NCBI RefSeq assembly: GCF_023347275.1
Contig: NZ_CP094468.1
Span: 1,612,001 to 1,676,000, forward strand
Reading direction: 5' to 3'
DNA length: 64,000 bases
DNA from: Faecalibacterium sp. I3-3-89
Lineage (GTDB): Bacteria > Bacillota > Clostridia > Oscillospirales > Ruminococcaceae
The translations under genes were made by a program, and so were the position numbers. Of the stretch, positions 55,540 through 63,940 are shown piece after piece. The notes below the pieces were generated by a model. It saw only the letters and a list, made by a program, of their open reading frames with translations, was not told the DNA's origin and did no database searches. Position 1 is the first letter of the stretch, and each line of letters starts with the position of its first letter.

Positions 55540-57390
55540 CTACATCGACATTAAAAGGTCATCCAGTTCACGTTGAACTTCATTTCTGCTTGGAATTGCA
55601 CCAATCATGGGATTTTCTACGACTTGGCCGGATTCCATCACATCACTGGCCGCAATGCTCTGAACCCACTTGCTCCGATACAGCCGACATTTCAGATTCA
55701 TCGAACGATCCTCAATCTGTTCATACTGATTTTTTCCAATCAAAATCCGGGACTCATCCAATTCAAAAATTAGGAACTTTGCATTTTCCTCTCCACGGCA
55801 GATACCACGACACTGGTAACGACAACTCCACTTCCAGTTCATTGCTTCAAATATCACCCCTGAAAATGCCCTGGATGAAAAGCTGCTGCAAATCTTATCC
55901 TTATTTTCCCAATGTATCGCTGTTGAAGCATCACGATTACTTTTTCGCAGGATTACGACTTGCAGAATCGGATGATAGAGCAGTTCCACATGCTCGCAGT
56001 CGTCCAAGCGGGTATGACACGCTTTGCTGAAACGGATTCCATTTTTTGAGATTGTTATGACCGGGCTACTTTGATTGATAAAGCAAGTGCCTGAAATCGT
56101 CAGATATTCCGATCGAAGGGGCTTTTCCAGCTTTGTTCCAGCCCTCATCTCTGCTATATCATTCAGTTTCGCCACCTCTTCCGGAAGATAGGCCCTCAGA
56201 CAAAGACTGTGAATACTATCAACACTGATGCCACTCCAGTTCGGATGGATGCCCACGAATCCTTTCAATGCTCCCTGCTGGATTACTACAATATCCTGCA
56301 CCCCGCACTTCTTTTTGCTGGATGCCACAAGATGTGCAGCCCGTGCAATTTCCGGTGAAACAATCGCTTCGTGATGTTCTGGAACGTAGGCAGAGCAGCG
56401 ATTTCCGTTATTCTTTGTGACCTTGCCCAACTTGTAGTCCACCACAATGCTCTTCCGAGCTTCCAGATCACCCCAGCGACGTTCGTTTTTCATAATGTTA
56501 GCCACCATCATGCCATTCCACTCTTGCCTGCCGCGCAGGGTGCTGCGCTTCTTCTGTGTCAGGATCATTGCAATCTGTTCGTAATCATAGCCCTGAATAA
56601 ATGCCAGAAAGATAAAACGTACCGTCTTTGCTTCTTCCGGCTCAATCACAAGCTGTCCATCCTTCGTATGCCGATACCCCATCAGGTCAGCCACCGGGTA
56701 CTGACCTGTCATAATACGCTGGTCATACGAAAGGATCATGCGGCGACTCTTATTGCCCGATTCCCAGTCTGCCAAAAGAGCCTGAATGTCAAGACTGTAT
56801 TGACTGCTTGGATTCAGCGTGTAGATATTCTCTGTTTCAAAGTACACACCGATGGGATGTGCAGGATGCATGGTTTTCAAAGCTGCGATCTGTGTCATGC
56901 AATCCGAAAAGTTCCGGGCAAAACGCGAAATGCTGGCACAGATAATCAAATCCATTTTCTGGTCTTTGGCATCTCGCATCATTCGCTTAAATGCATCTCG
57001 TTTCCGCAGTGAAGTACCCGATTTTCCCTCGTCACTGTAAATATCCTGCAGATTCCAGTTTTCCGTTTCTGCAATCTTTTTGGTGTAGTATAGAGTTTGA
57101 TTTTCAATAGAGGAAATCTGTTCTTCGCTAGATGTGCTGACACGAGCATAAACGGCCACACGTTTTAGGTCACTGTCATAAATTGATGGGGTCGGCTTTG
57201 CAGGGCGGAAATAATCTTTTGCAGATTTCTGGCCCTGTTCAGTCTGCTTATGGATTCTGTCGCGGATTTCGGCTTTTCTCTTTTCAGCTTCCAAATGCCT
57301 GCTTTTCCAATCCATTCCATTGGACACAACTTCGATATTTTCTATTGAAATATGTTCTACATTTTTTGAATCATACTGTCCTTCATTCAT
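55540..57390 (-). CDS. Large serine recombinase with C-terminal accessory domain
   Basis: 616 aa. An N-terminal extension (1-75) precedes the resolvase domain: VAVYARVST with nucleophile S85, then SDEGKSGTS and ISRFARN (about 153-160). A recombinase DNA-binding domain follows (about 235-360), with a GALKGFVGIHPNWSG segment where many relatives have a Cys4 zinc ribbon. The last 165 residues carry the domain shared with the two accessory proteins (about 451-552). It should catalyse element excision and integration. Its ATG overlaps the previous stop; a partial copy of its C-terminus lies at 63941-64000. Confidence 0.9.
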   Translation of the reverse strand: MNEGQYDSKNVEHISIENIEVVSNGMDWKSRHLEAEKRKAEIRDRIHKQTEQGQKSAKDYFRPAKPTPSIYDSDLKRVAVYARVSTSSEEQISSIENQTLYYTKKIAETENWNLQDIYSDEGKSGTSLRKRDAFKRMMRDAKDQKMDLIICASISRFARNFSDCMTQIAALKTMHPAHPIGVYFETENIYTLNPSSQYSLDIQALLADWESGNKSRRMILSYDQRIMTGQYPVADLMGYRHTKDGQLVIEPEEAKTVRFIFLAFIQGYDYEQIAMILTQKKRSTLRGRQEWNGMMVANIMKNERRWGDLEARKSIVVDYKLGKVTKNNGNRCSAYVPEHHEAIVSPEIARAAHLVASSKKKCGVQDIVVIQQGALKGFVGIHPNWSGISVDSIHSLCLRAYLPEEVAKLNDIAEMRAGTKLEKPLRSEYLTISGTCFINQSSPVITISKNGIRFSKACHTRLDDCEHVELLYHPILQVVILRKSNRDASTAIHWENKDKICSSFSSRAFSGVIFEAMNWKWSCRYQCRGICRGEENAKFLIFELDESRILIGKNQYEQIEDRSMNLKCRLYRSKWVQSIAASDVMESGQVVENPMIGAIPSRNEVQRELDDLLMSM

Positions 57391-57878
57391 TTTCCATCTG
57401 CCTTTTCCATTTCATGTTCTAGTCGTGCTTTCCATGCAAGATATTCTTTCTTACGGATTGATGTGTATTTTTCGGCTAATTCTTTCAGACTTTGCCGTTG
57501 GTTATCAACATCAAGAATGGTGTCGATTCTCTGGTCATCATCATCCGTAACAATGTCCACTCGCATCGGTATGTCAAACAGATATTTCAACAGGAAACAG
57601 AAATCACAGGTATTCGCCGCAAGGTAGGCTCTTGTTTGCGAGAAAATCAGATTAACTATTCCCTTTTTACAGTCCTGAAGCAGATGTACCATTTCCGGGC
57701 GTTTGTAAATTTCCTTATTCCCTGTGATGTCAATATAGACACCAACCAGCCTTTTATCCACATCATCTCTGAACCTTTCAGCGTAATAGGAACTATGATA
57801 GGCTACTGCTACATCCTTGGAGCGTTCCCACAGTTTTGCAAGTTTCACATAGCCGCCTACTTTATACTTGCGGTCCAT
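57387..57878 (-). CDS. Resolvase-fold protein lacking the catalytic serine
   Basis: 163 aa. The pattern VYIDITGNKEIYKRPEMVHLLQDCKKGIVNLIFSQTRAYLAANTCDF follows a serine-recombinase catalytic domain (compare YxDEGxSG..RPxFxxML.DCK.GxIDLIxxxSxSRFARN), but the nucleophile region reads AVAYHSSYYAERF and the SRFARN arginines are changed. The C-terminal helix (QRQSLKELAEKYTSIRKKEYLAWKARLEHEME) could mediate pairing. It is probably an inactive partner subunit. It overlaps both neighbours. Confidence 0.6.
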   Translation of the reverse strand: MDRKYKVGGYVKLAKLWERSKDVAVAYHSSYYAERFRDDVDKRLVGVYIDITGNKEIYKRPEMVHLLQDCKKGIVNLIFSQTRAYLAANTCDFCFLLKYLFDIPMRVDIVTDDDDQRIDTILDVDNQRQSLKELAEKYTSIRKKEYLAWKARLEHEMEKADGK

Positions 57879-58899
57879 TCATAACACCTTCTTCCGGCTG
57901 AACACTCCAATACCATTTTCGCTTTTTCTGGTAGCAGTGAATTCCCATTTCTGTTTTTACCATTCGTGCCACTCGTTTGCTGATGCCCTCATTGTCCAAA
58001 CGGCAATATATTTCATTTGCGCTCATATCGCCTTTTTCAAGGAAATGCTTGATCCAATAGACGGCTTTCTGCTGCTCAGAATCAAATCTCAGTTCTATAT
58101 CCTGCTGCTGTTTTTCAATAAGTTGCGGCCTGCATTCCATCCATTGAAAGCCTTTTTCGGCAGAAATGGAAAAGTGAATGTCCTCAGCCGTAGGCGCAAG
58201 ACTGTTTTTGATTTGATGTACAATTCTTATATCAGGATTCTCGGTATCCCGTTCCACCTGCAGGACACTTCGTGCTGCTGCCACAACATCAATGCTTCCC
58301 AAACTGCGGTACAACCCTTTGGAACCTTCTTTTTTATTAAGGTGGCCAATCAGAACGATGGCGCAGTCGTAGCCAGCAGCCCACATTCCAAGACGGCGCA
58401 TGAGTTTCCGTGCCCTGCCTGCAATCTGCAAATCCGAATCGCTACCAAGATAAGCCTGAATCGGGTCGATCACAACCAATCGCGGTCGAAATTCAATGAT
58501 TGCCTGACGGATCCCCAAGGTTGTACCATTATAATTGCTGCTGTCATAGTTGTCATTGATGGAGATGAGCCTGACACCCAGTAGTGGAAAAATCTGCTCC
58601 ATGTATTCGCCCACACCAATGTAATCGCGTCCAAAACGAGACAGGTCTTTTACGATAATGGTATCAATCTCGCCACTGCGCACACCATCCATCATTTTCT
58701 GAAAGCCCGGTCTGTCGAAATTGCTGCCTGTGTAACCATCATCCACAAAATCCATCACAGGCAGATTTTGCAGACTCTCTTTGTGGGAAATATACCGCTG
58801 GATCAGTTCTTTCTGGTTTTCGATGCTGTTGCTCTTGTCTTTTCCATCTTTACCCAAATCACCGTCTGCCCTTGAAATGCGCTGATACGCTGCAATCAT
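57862..58899 (-). CDS. Chimeric protein: serine-recombinase N-domain fused to RepA-like ATPase C-part
   Basis: 345 aa. Residues 1-128 are an intact resolvase domain (AAYQRIS with S9, DDGYTGSNFDRPGF, VKDLSRFGRD). From about 129 the sequence is the back half of an AAA_25/RepA-type RecA-fold ATPase: FRPRLVVIDPIQAYLG (Walker B), IVLIGHLNKKEGSKGLYRSLGS and a C-terminal winged-helix-like tail. Walker A and the recombinase DNA-binding domains are missing. The junction is near 58515. It probably arose by deletion between two element genes; function is doubtful. Confidence 0.8.
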   Translation of the reverse strand: MIAAYQRISRADGDLGKDGKDKSNSIENQKELIQRYISHKESLQNLPVMDFVDDGYTGSNFDRPGFQKMMDGVRSGEIDTIIVKDLSRFGRDYIGVGEYMEQIFPLLGVRLISINDNYDSSNYNGTTLGIRQAIIEFRPRLVVIDPIQAYLGSDSDLQIAGRARKLMRRLGMWAAGYDCAIVLIGHLNKKEGSKGLYRSLGSIDVVAAARSVLQVERDTENPDIRIVHQIKNSLAPTAEDIHFSISAEKGFQWMECRPQLIEKQQQDIELRFDSEQQKAVYWIKHFLEKGDMSANEIYCRLDNEGISKRVARMVKTEMGIHCYQKKRKWYWSVQPEEGVMNGPQV

Positions 58900-60245
58900 T
58901 TTCCCGCACTCTCCTTTCCAAGGTCCGCAAACACATCTTGAAATCCAAACACAATGCGAATCCGCTTATCTGCACTCACTTCGATTCTCTGCACAAGGGA
59001 TTTTACCAGCTGAGCATCAAATCCAAAATCATCCAGATGCTCTTCCAAGTTGGAAGTCATATTCAGATATTCTCTAATCTGTTGTTCTACTTCCACCTTT
59101 TTGGCTTCTGCTCTCTGCAGTGCTGCTCGCAGGCCGTCATACTGTTTGGAATAATCTTCCCGAATCAATTGATAATCTTCAGAATCCACCACGCCTGCCA
59201 CATAATCTGCATAAAGCTGTTCTCTTTTCTTTGCCATCTGGCCAACTTTATCCGTCAGGCTCATAATCTCACTTTTTGCACGGTAGACAGGATTCTGCAT
59301 ATCTTCGATTTTTCGCAGCTCTTCCAGAACTTTGCGCTTATCACTAAGCCGAACAATAAACAGATGCAGCTGATCCATTACCAGAGCTTTCAACAACTTT
59401 TCCGTAATCTGGTGTCCGATGCACTTATCATCCGCCTGCCTTGCTCTGCAAATATAGTAACAAACCTTTTTACTTTCTTCTGCTCCATGCGGAAGCCTAT
59501 CAAAATCCATCGATCTGCCGCAGTCTGCACAGAACACCATTCCGGCAAGGTCATTCTGATACTCCGTGCGAATCTGTTCCGATTCAGCTCTTACTGTTTT
59601 GAACACCTTCTGATTCTTCGTCAGAATCTCCTGCACCTTTTCAAAATCATCCCTTGCAATGATGGCTGGATGTGTATTTTTTGCCACATACCACTGCTCT
59701 TTCGACAAGTCACGTTTGTCCTGCCCAGCAAAAAATCTCTGTGTACTTTTATTGTTGATGGTATCCACATAGACGCTTGTACTCACTGGGAGCCAGAACC
59801 CCCTCGCTGTTCAGCTGTTCCGCAATAGCCTTTGCGCTCATGCCTTCCAATTTTCTGCGGTAGATAGAACGAACAACATCTGCTGCGTACTCATCCACCA
59901 CCAACCGGCTTTTGTTCCGTTCATCTTTGCAGTAACCGTACATTGCATACCCGCCGATGAACTCTCCCTTGCGCCGCTTAATGTCCAACTGGCTCCGAAC
60001 CTTAATGGAAATGTCCCTGCAGTAGGAATCGTTCAGCAGATTTTTGAAGGGAACCACGATGCTATCCGAATCACTGCTCTCAGTGTTTGCGTTATCGTAG
60101 TTATCATTGATGGCAATGAACCGAATCCCCATCATTGGGAAAATCTGTTCCAGATACTTTCCCATCTCAATGTAGTTACGGCCAAGTCGAGACAAGTCCT
60201 TGACTATGATGCAGTTGATTTTGCCGGATTTGATGTCCTCCATGC
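58896..60245 (-). pseudogene. Large serine recombinase, N-terminus lost and frameshifted
   Basis: Two frames together read as one recombinase. The segment 60245-59749 has MEDIKSGKINCIIVKDLSRLGRNY through LEGMSAKAIAEQLNSEGVLAPSEYK. The second frame, 59786-58896, has WYVAKNTHPAIIARDDFEKVQEIL, the zinc ribbon (CADCGRSM with later Cys), the coiled coil and the C-terminal strand. The catalytic serine region is absent, and near 59780 there is a frame change plus loss of about 50 residues. The downstream gene overlaps its stop (58896-58899). Confidence 0.85.
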
Positions 60246-60298
60246 GGCTTTTCCGTGGAAGAAAACTATTGTGGAAGGAGCTGAACAGCCATGAGTGA
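60246..60298 (+). pseudogene. C-terminal remnant of an ECF-type sigma factor
   Basis: The last codons read RGRKLLWKELNSHE-stop and overlap the next ATG, the usual arrangement of a sigma gene and its anti-sigma partner. Everything before is replaced by recombinase sequence, so the sigma gene was cut at the junction. Confidence 0.5.
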
Positions 60299-60776
60299 GC
60301 GGACAGAAGTTTCTTTTGATGCAGCGTTGATGATGGCACTCCGTGCAGATGCACAGAAAGAACTGGACGAGCTGCCAAGTCCGGCCCAGCTTAAGGAACG
60401 CTACCCAGACACATCCCGATGGGATGCCCGCCTGCAAGCGGCGTTGCATAAACGCCGCCCTGTGCTGAAACGAGTTCTTATTGCGGTCCTGACGCTGGTA
60501 ATTTTAACTCTCGGCGCGCTTGCAGTAAGTGCAGAGTTCCGCAGGGCAGTCTATACGATGATTCAAAAATTTCTGCCCATTGAGATGCAGCTGACGTATC
60601 AGATGGATGGTGAGCCGTTGGAACAGCTTCCGAATGGATATAGCGACCATTATGTACCGGACGGCTTTGAACGGGATTATGAACAAGGGTATGATAACGA
60701 AATATCCTTTCTTCATGCCTATGTTGATGCCAATGATAAAAGCATCTTTTATTATGTGGACTGTTTGGACGGCTAA
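60291..60776 (+). pseudogene. Anti-sigma/DUF4367-like membrane protein, truncated
   Basis: 161 aa remain. A cytoplasmic N-terminus (MSERTEVSFDAALMMALRAD) is followed by one membrane span (about 63-83: VLIAVLTLVILTLGALAVSA) and an external part that stops after NDKSIFYYVDC. Related proteins continue into a DUF4367-type domain. GGAAGGAG precedes the ATG. The DNA after 60776 belongs to another gene fragment. Confidence 0.55.
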
Positions 60777-61040
60777 TACGAGCAACCCGTCTCAAAGTAA
60801 GAGGTATGCTACTTATGATGTTAATTCTACTTTGTATCCCAGTGATACTTTGGACATTTTCTCTGAGTCGTACAATGCAAACATTTAAAAAACCGCCTCT
60901 GACAGTGCTGCTCTGTTTAATAGTTTGCTTTACATTAACATCTTGCTTTAATACAAAAAATAAAAGTGAATCGGTTCCGGATAATGAACCTGTAAACCAC
61001 CGTTCCATTCACTATGCCATCCCCGGAAGGAGATCACATT
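60777..61040 (+). pseudogene. Fragments of two unrelated genes, including a lipoprotein start
   Basis: A frame ending at 60888 (KRYATYDVNSTLYPSDTLDI, then FSESYNANI) overlaps the ATG at 60870 of a lipoprotein start (LLCLIVCFTLTSCFNTKNKS) that runs into the next gene after about 40 codons. Both look like broken pieces left by recombination. Confidence 0.4.
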
Positions 61041-61442
61041 ATGGATTCTGCGTTTATTCACCAAGCCGCCAACGAACTTGTCCAAAATGCCGGAACTCGC
61101 AACATCAAACAGATCGCGCGCAGTTGCAGCCTGGACATCAGTGAAACATCCCGCATTAAAGATATGTTGGGTTTACTTTCGCTCTATTTTGATAAGCCAT
61201 TGATTCTTATCAATAGCCAGCTGGACAAACAGACGAAGCAGATGGTGTGCGGCTATGCGCTGGGGCATTATCTGGAGCATCAGCTGCTCATGGACTTGCA
61301 TACCCTGGACAAGTTTCTGACCATTAAGGACAAGCACATCCTTCTTTACGAGCATCCCGCCTTCACGAGAAAGACGTTTCTGTCCAAAAACCGCAAGTCT
61401 GATTTTTTCTTCCATTACTTCTCTCCAACCGTCATTCCATAG
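61041..61442 (+). pseudogene. ImmA/IrrE-like metallopeptidase, degenerate
   Basis: 133 aa. The plan (helical N-terminus, then RIKDMLGLLSLYFDKPLILINSQLDKQTKQMVCGYALGHYLEH) matches DUF955/ImmA proteins, but the zinc motif HELGHxLxH reads YALGHYLEH, losing the first His and the catalytic Glu. It then diverges. AAGGAG precedes the ATG. Most likely an inactive remnant of an element regulator protease. Confidence 0.5.
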
Positions 61443-61825
61443 TTTTTATTCTTGTCCTAGGCTTATACACAATCCCAGCAGTTTTTTTCCTTAAATTGTC
61501 ATGCTCGTCTTTCACTATTCACCTTTCCCACTTCATAGCACAACAACAAGCCTGTATACAGATTGCAGCAACAATCTATACGCAGGCTTGTCCTCGTACC
61601 TCCTTATTTTGTTTTCTGCTCTATCAGCTTTCGCTGTGGTGGGTTAAGTATAGAGCGCAACCAGAAGCCATTAACTCCTGAAAACACGCTGGCCGTAACG
61701 CACCATGACAAGCAGAAACAAGTTGAGGTGAAAAGGTCAAGCCGCGCAAACCCGCATGAAATCAGGCTTTTCTCTGGTTGCCCATATGCGGTTGTCAAGT
61801 AAGGAACAAAAATTTTTGTAAAAAA
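61443..61825. other. Intergenic stretch, no gene recognised
   Basis: AT-rich. Short open frames lack ribosome-binding sites. I see nothing functional up to the hairpin at 61826. Confidence 0.4.
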
Positions 61826-61880
61826 AAGCCCTACAAGGCTTTCAATCGGTTCTTACACCAATTTGAGCCTTGTAGGGCTT
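61826..61880. repeat. Terminal hairpin of recombinase cassette 2
   Basis: AAGCCCTACAAGGCT (61826-61840) pairs perfectly with AGCCTTGTAGGGCTT (61866-61880). The loop is also similar to the copy at 53067-53120. Confidence 0.8.
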
Positions 61881-61984
61881 ATCTTCTTATTCATAATTCG
61901 GGGGCTTAACCTGACTACAGAGGGTATTATTCCAGCACACACCAATCGCCCGAACTGAAATACGCCACTCCCACGCACAGCATT

Positions 61985-62215
61985 TTATGGACGAAGACTC
62001 TTTACAAGAGTCTGAAATTCCTGTTCTGTATCCACAAAGTGGTAAGGCGCATACTCACCATACGCTGTTGGCCTGCTGATAGTTACAAGCTGTACTCCCT
62101 TATATCCAACTTCTCTGTTCAATTCTCTTTTTAATTCCACCAGATGCTTCCCATGCGTCGTTTTTAGAGCAAAACAACCATGTGCATTACGATCTTTTGC
62201 TACTAAATAGCACAT
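61985..62215 (-). CDS. Small DUF6718-like protein
   Basis: 76 aa: MCYLVAKDRNAHGCFALKTTHGKHLVELKRELN..., with YGEYAPYHFVDTEQEF near the end. This pattern fits the DUF6718 family of small cytosolic proteins of unknown function in Firmicutes. Last gene of the second cassette; its 5' end overlaps the preceding gene. Confidence 0.55.
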   Translation of the reverse strand: MCYLVAKDRNAHGCFALKTTHGKHLVELKRELNREVGYKGVQLVTISRPTAYGEYAPYHFVDTEQEFQTLVKSLRP

Positions 62216-62387
62216 TATTCAGCACCTCCTTAAATTCATGTTCATTCCGAATCAATCCATTTTCATACTTTTCACGCATTATCTTCCCTGTTTCCACGGG
62301 ATAATTCTTTTTATATTGCTCTTTTTTCGGCATCATGCCGTCATTTAAATTGATGTTTTCCCCTGTCACCAAATCATTTGCCTTCAA
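62187..62387 (-). CDS. Small hypothetical protein
   Basis: 66 aa, charged, no membrane segment (MKANDLVTGENINLNDGMMP, then KKEQYKKNYPVETGKIMREKYENGLIRNEHEFKEVLNNV). It overlaps both the HTH gene before it and the DUF6718-like gene after it, so the three form one transcript. Family not recognised. Confidence 0.5.
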   Translation of the reverse strand: MKANDLVTGENINLNDGMMPKKEQYKKNYPVETGKIMREKYENGLIRNEHEFKEVLNNVLFSSKRS

Positions 62388-62655
62388 TAGTTTTCAATTC
62401 TTCAAGGTAATAGTCACCATGATAGAATTTAGAAACATCCATATCAAGAGCTTCAATTACTCGACACGCCAAGCCAAAAGAAGAAGTCAAAATGTTTCTT
62501 TCCCCAGATTCCAGCCTTTGATATTGACGTAATGTTATTTTTGCGCGATCAGCAACCTCTTGTTGCGTCAGCCTTAATATTTGTCGTTTTTCCGATAAGA
62601 CAGCCGCTGCCGTTGGAATTATCGTTTGAAAGCCATCTAAAATTCCGGCACTCAT
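62374..62655 (-). CDS. XRE-family regulator
   Basis: 93 aa from the ATG at 62655, which has AAGGGAG upstream; an in-frame start at 62682 lies inside the operator. The HTH is SEKRQILRLTQQEVADRAKITLRQYQRLESGERNI (about 22-56). Cargo of the second cassette, with a clear palindromic operator just upstream. Confidence 0.85.
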   Translation of the reverse strand: MSAGILDGFQTIIPTAAAVLSEKRQILRLTQQEVADRAKITLRQYQRLESGERNILTSSFGLACRVIEALDMDVSKFYHGDYYLEELKTIEGK

Positions 62656-62674
62656 AGTATTAGCTCCCTTCATC

Positions 62675-62711
62675 ACGTCCATTTGGACGTATTATACGAC
62701 CAAATGGACGT
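62675..62711. promoter_or_regulatory. Operator of the XRE gene
   Basis: ACGTCCATTTGGACGT (62675-62690) is a near-perfect palindrome. CCATTTGG/CCAAATGG forms an 8+8 inverted repeat over 62679-62707, with ATTATACG between, where a -10 box would lie. Confidence 0.65.
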
Positions 62712-62715
62712 GATG

Positions 62716-63105
62716 TCAAGTTGTACACTTTTGAGGCGAGAGGGCACTTTGTTCATCTTTTTCAAGCGAAATGATAACTGCATTTTTCTCGGCATCATAC
62801 CGTCCTTTAAACTGATGGTCTTTTCCTGCTGCCAGACCATTTGCTTCCAGCAACACCTGAATGAACTGTATTCCGTTAATCATCATCCGACACTGCCCAT
62901 CGGTCAGCAGCCTGTCCGGAACCTTAAAGGACATGGGATGCTCCGCAGCACATGGCGTGATTGCAATAGACTTCCGATCTTTCCTCTGCAAAACGCAGAT
63001 ATAGGCCGGACTTCCAAGAATACGGATAACATCTTTCCCAACATTCATTCTCCGGCTTTCCGCCGGAATTGTCACTCGCAGGTTCATAACTCGTCCAGAA
63101 TTCAT
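62716..63105 (-). CDS. Recombinase-associated accessory protein (129 aa), second copy
   Basis: Near-identical to 54346-54711 over the first 115 residues, then a different tail (EQSALSPQKCTT). Overlaps the preceding gene by the same ATGA. Confidence 0.7.
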   Translation of the reverse strand: MNSGRVMNLRVTIPAESRRMNVGKDVIRILGSPAYICVLQRKDRKSIAITPCAAEHPMSFKVPDRLLTDGQCRMMINGIQFIQVLLEANGLAAGKDHQFKGRYDAEKNAVIISLEKDEQSALSPQKCTT

Positions 63106-63926
63106 GTCGGCATTCCTCTCCCGTCAGACTCATAACTCGATTGCTGCATATTCACAGATTGTTCCGGCAAATGGGGCAGCGCTGTATTTTCCGGTGGTTC
63201 GCTTTTCTGTCTCATTGGTGGCTTCGGCACTGTATTCTCTTCCTGCACAGGCTCATCCAATACCGCAGAGTCCTGATACTCAATGAAGTCTTCAAACATG
63301 TTCATCTGGTGGTCTGCAATATAGTCATTATAAGATTTTCCGATACGGTTCTTATAGGCATCCGGGAAGAATTTCATCTGCTTTTTCTTCATTTCACCAG
63401 TAAGCGGATCCGTATATTCCTGTGGCTTCGGGGTGAACATGATTGCTTCTTCCAAATCGAACAACATACAAAGGCCATGATCCGAGTTCGCTACTCGTCC
63501 GAGTATCTTATAGCGGCATTCTCGGTTCCAACTCATGATTTTGAAGATATTTTCCACAAATTCCAAAGAGGTAATATCCTTATTCACCCAGTTTTCGTCC
63601 TTCTGTCTTGCCCATTCAACAGATGCACTGTCCTCTTCCGGGCACATAATCAGCGCAAGCCGCTTCTTGTTTGGATGCAGAATTGGAAGAACATACTTAA
63701 TTCCTTCAAAAAGCCGGATACAGGCCATATTGAATTTCATAACGCCATATTTTATGCTCACTGCAGGTTTATTCAGCATGGAAAACTGGGTGCGCGGCGG
63801 AAGTTCATAGCCATCGAACTTTTCGTACTCCAGTTCTCTTTTATGTTCTTTCCGTATCTGTGCAAGTTCACGAATCAAGGAGATTTCCCGAACGCTCAGT
63901 TCCTGCGCCCTGCTTTTTTCTTCCAT
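63102..63926 (-). CDS. Recombinase-associated accessory protein (274 aa), second copy
   Basis: Nearly identical to 54708-55526 for about 210 residues (same start EEKSRAQELSVREISLIREL and the same shared domain). The Pro/Glu-rich C-terminal tail is diverged. The intergenic gap to the upstream recombinase is conserved too. Confidence 0.7.
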   Translation of the reverse strand: MEEKSRAQELSVREISLIRELAQIRKEHKRELEYEKFDGYELPPRTQFSMLNKPAVSIKYGVMKFNMACIRLFEGIKYVLPILHPNKKRLALIMCPEEDSASVEWARQKDENWVNKDITSLEFVENIFKIMSWNRECRYKILGRVANSDHGLCMLFDLEEAIMFTPKPQEYTDPLTGEMKKKQMKFFPDAYKNRIGKSYNDYIADHQMNMFEDFIEYQDSAVLDEPVQEENTVPKPPMRQKSEPPENTALPHLPEQSVNMQQSSYESDGRGMPT

Positions 63927-63940
63927 TCTATAAGTTCCTC

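Noticed and set aside
60806..61144. 112-aa lipoprotein gene
   Set aside because: Only the signal peptide and a few codons look real; the rest is out-of-frame overlap with the ImmA-like fragment.
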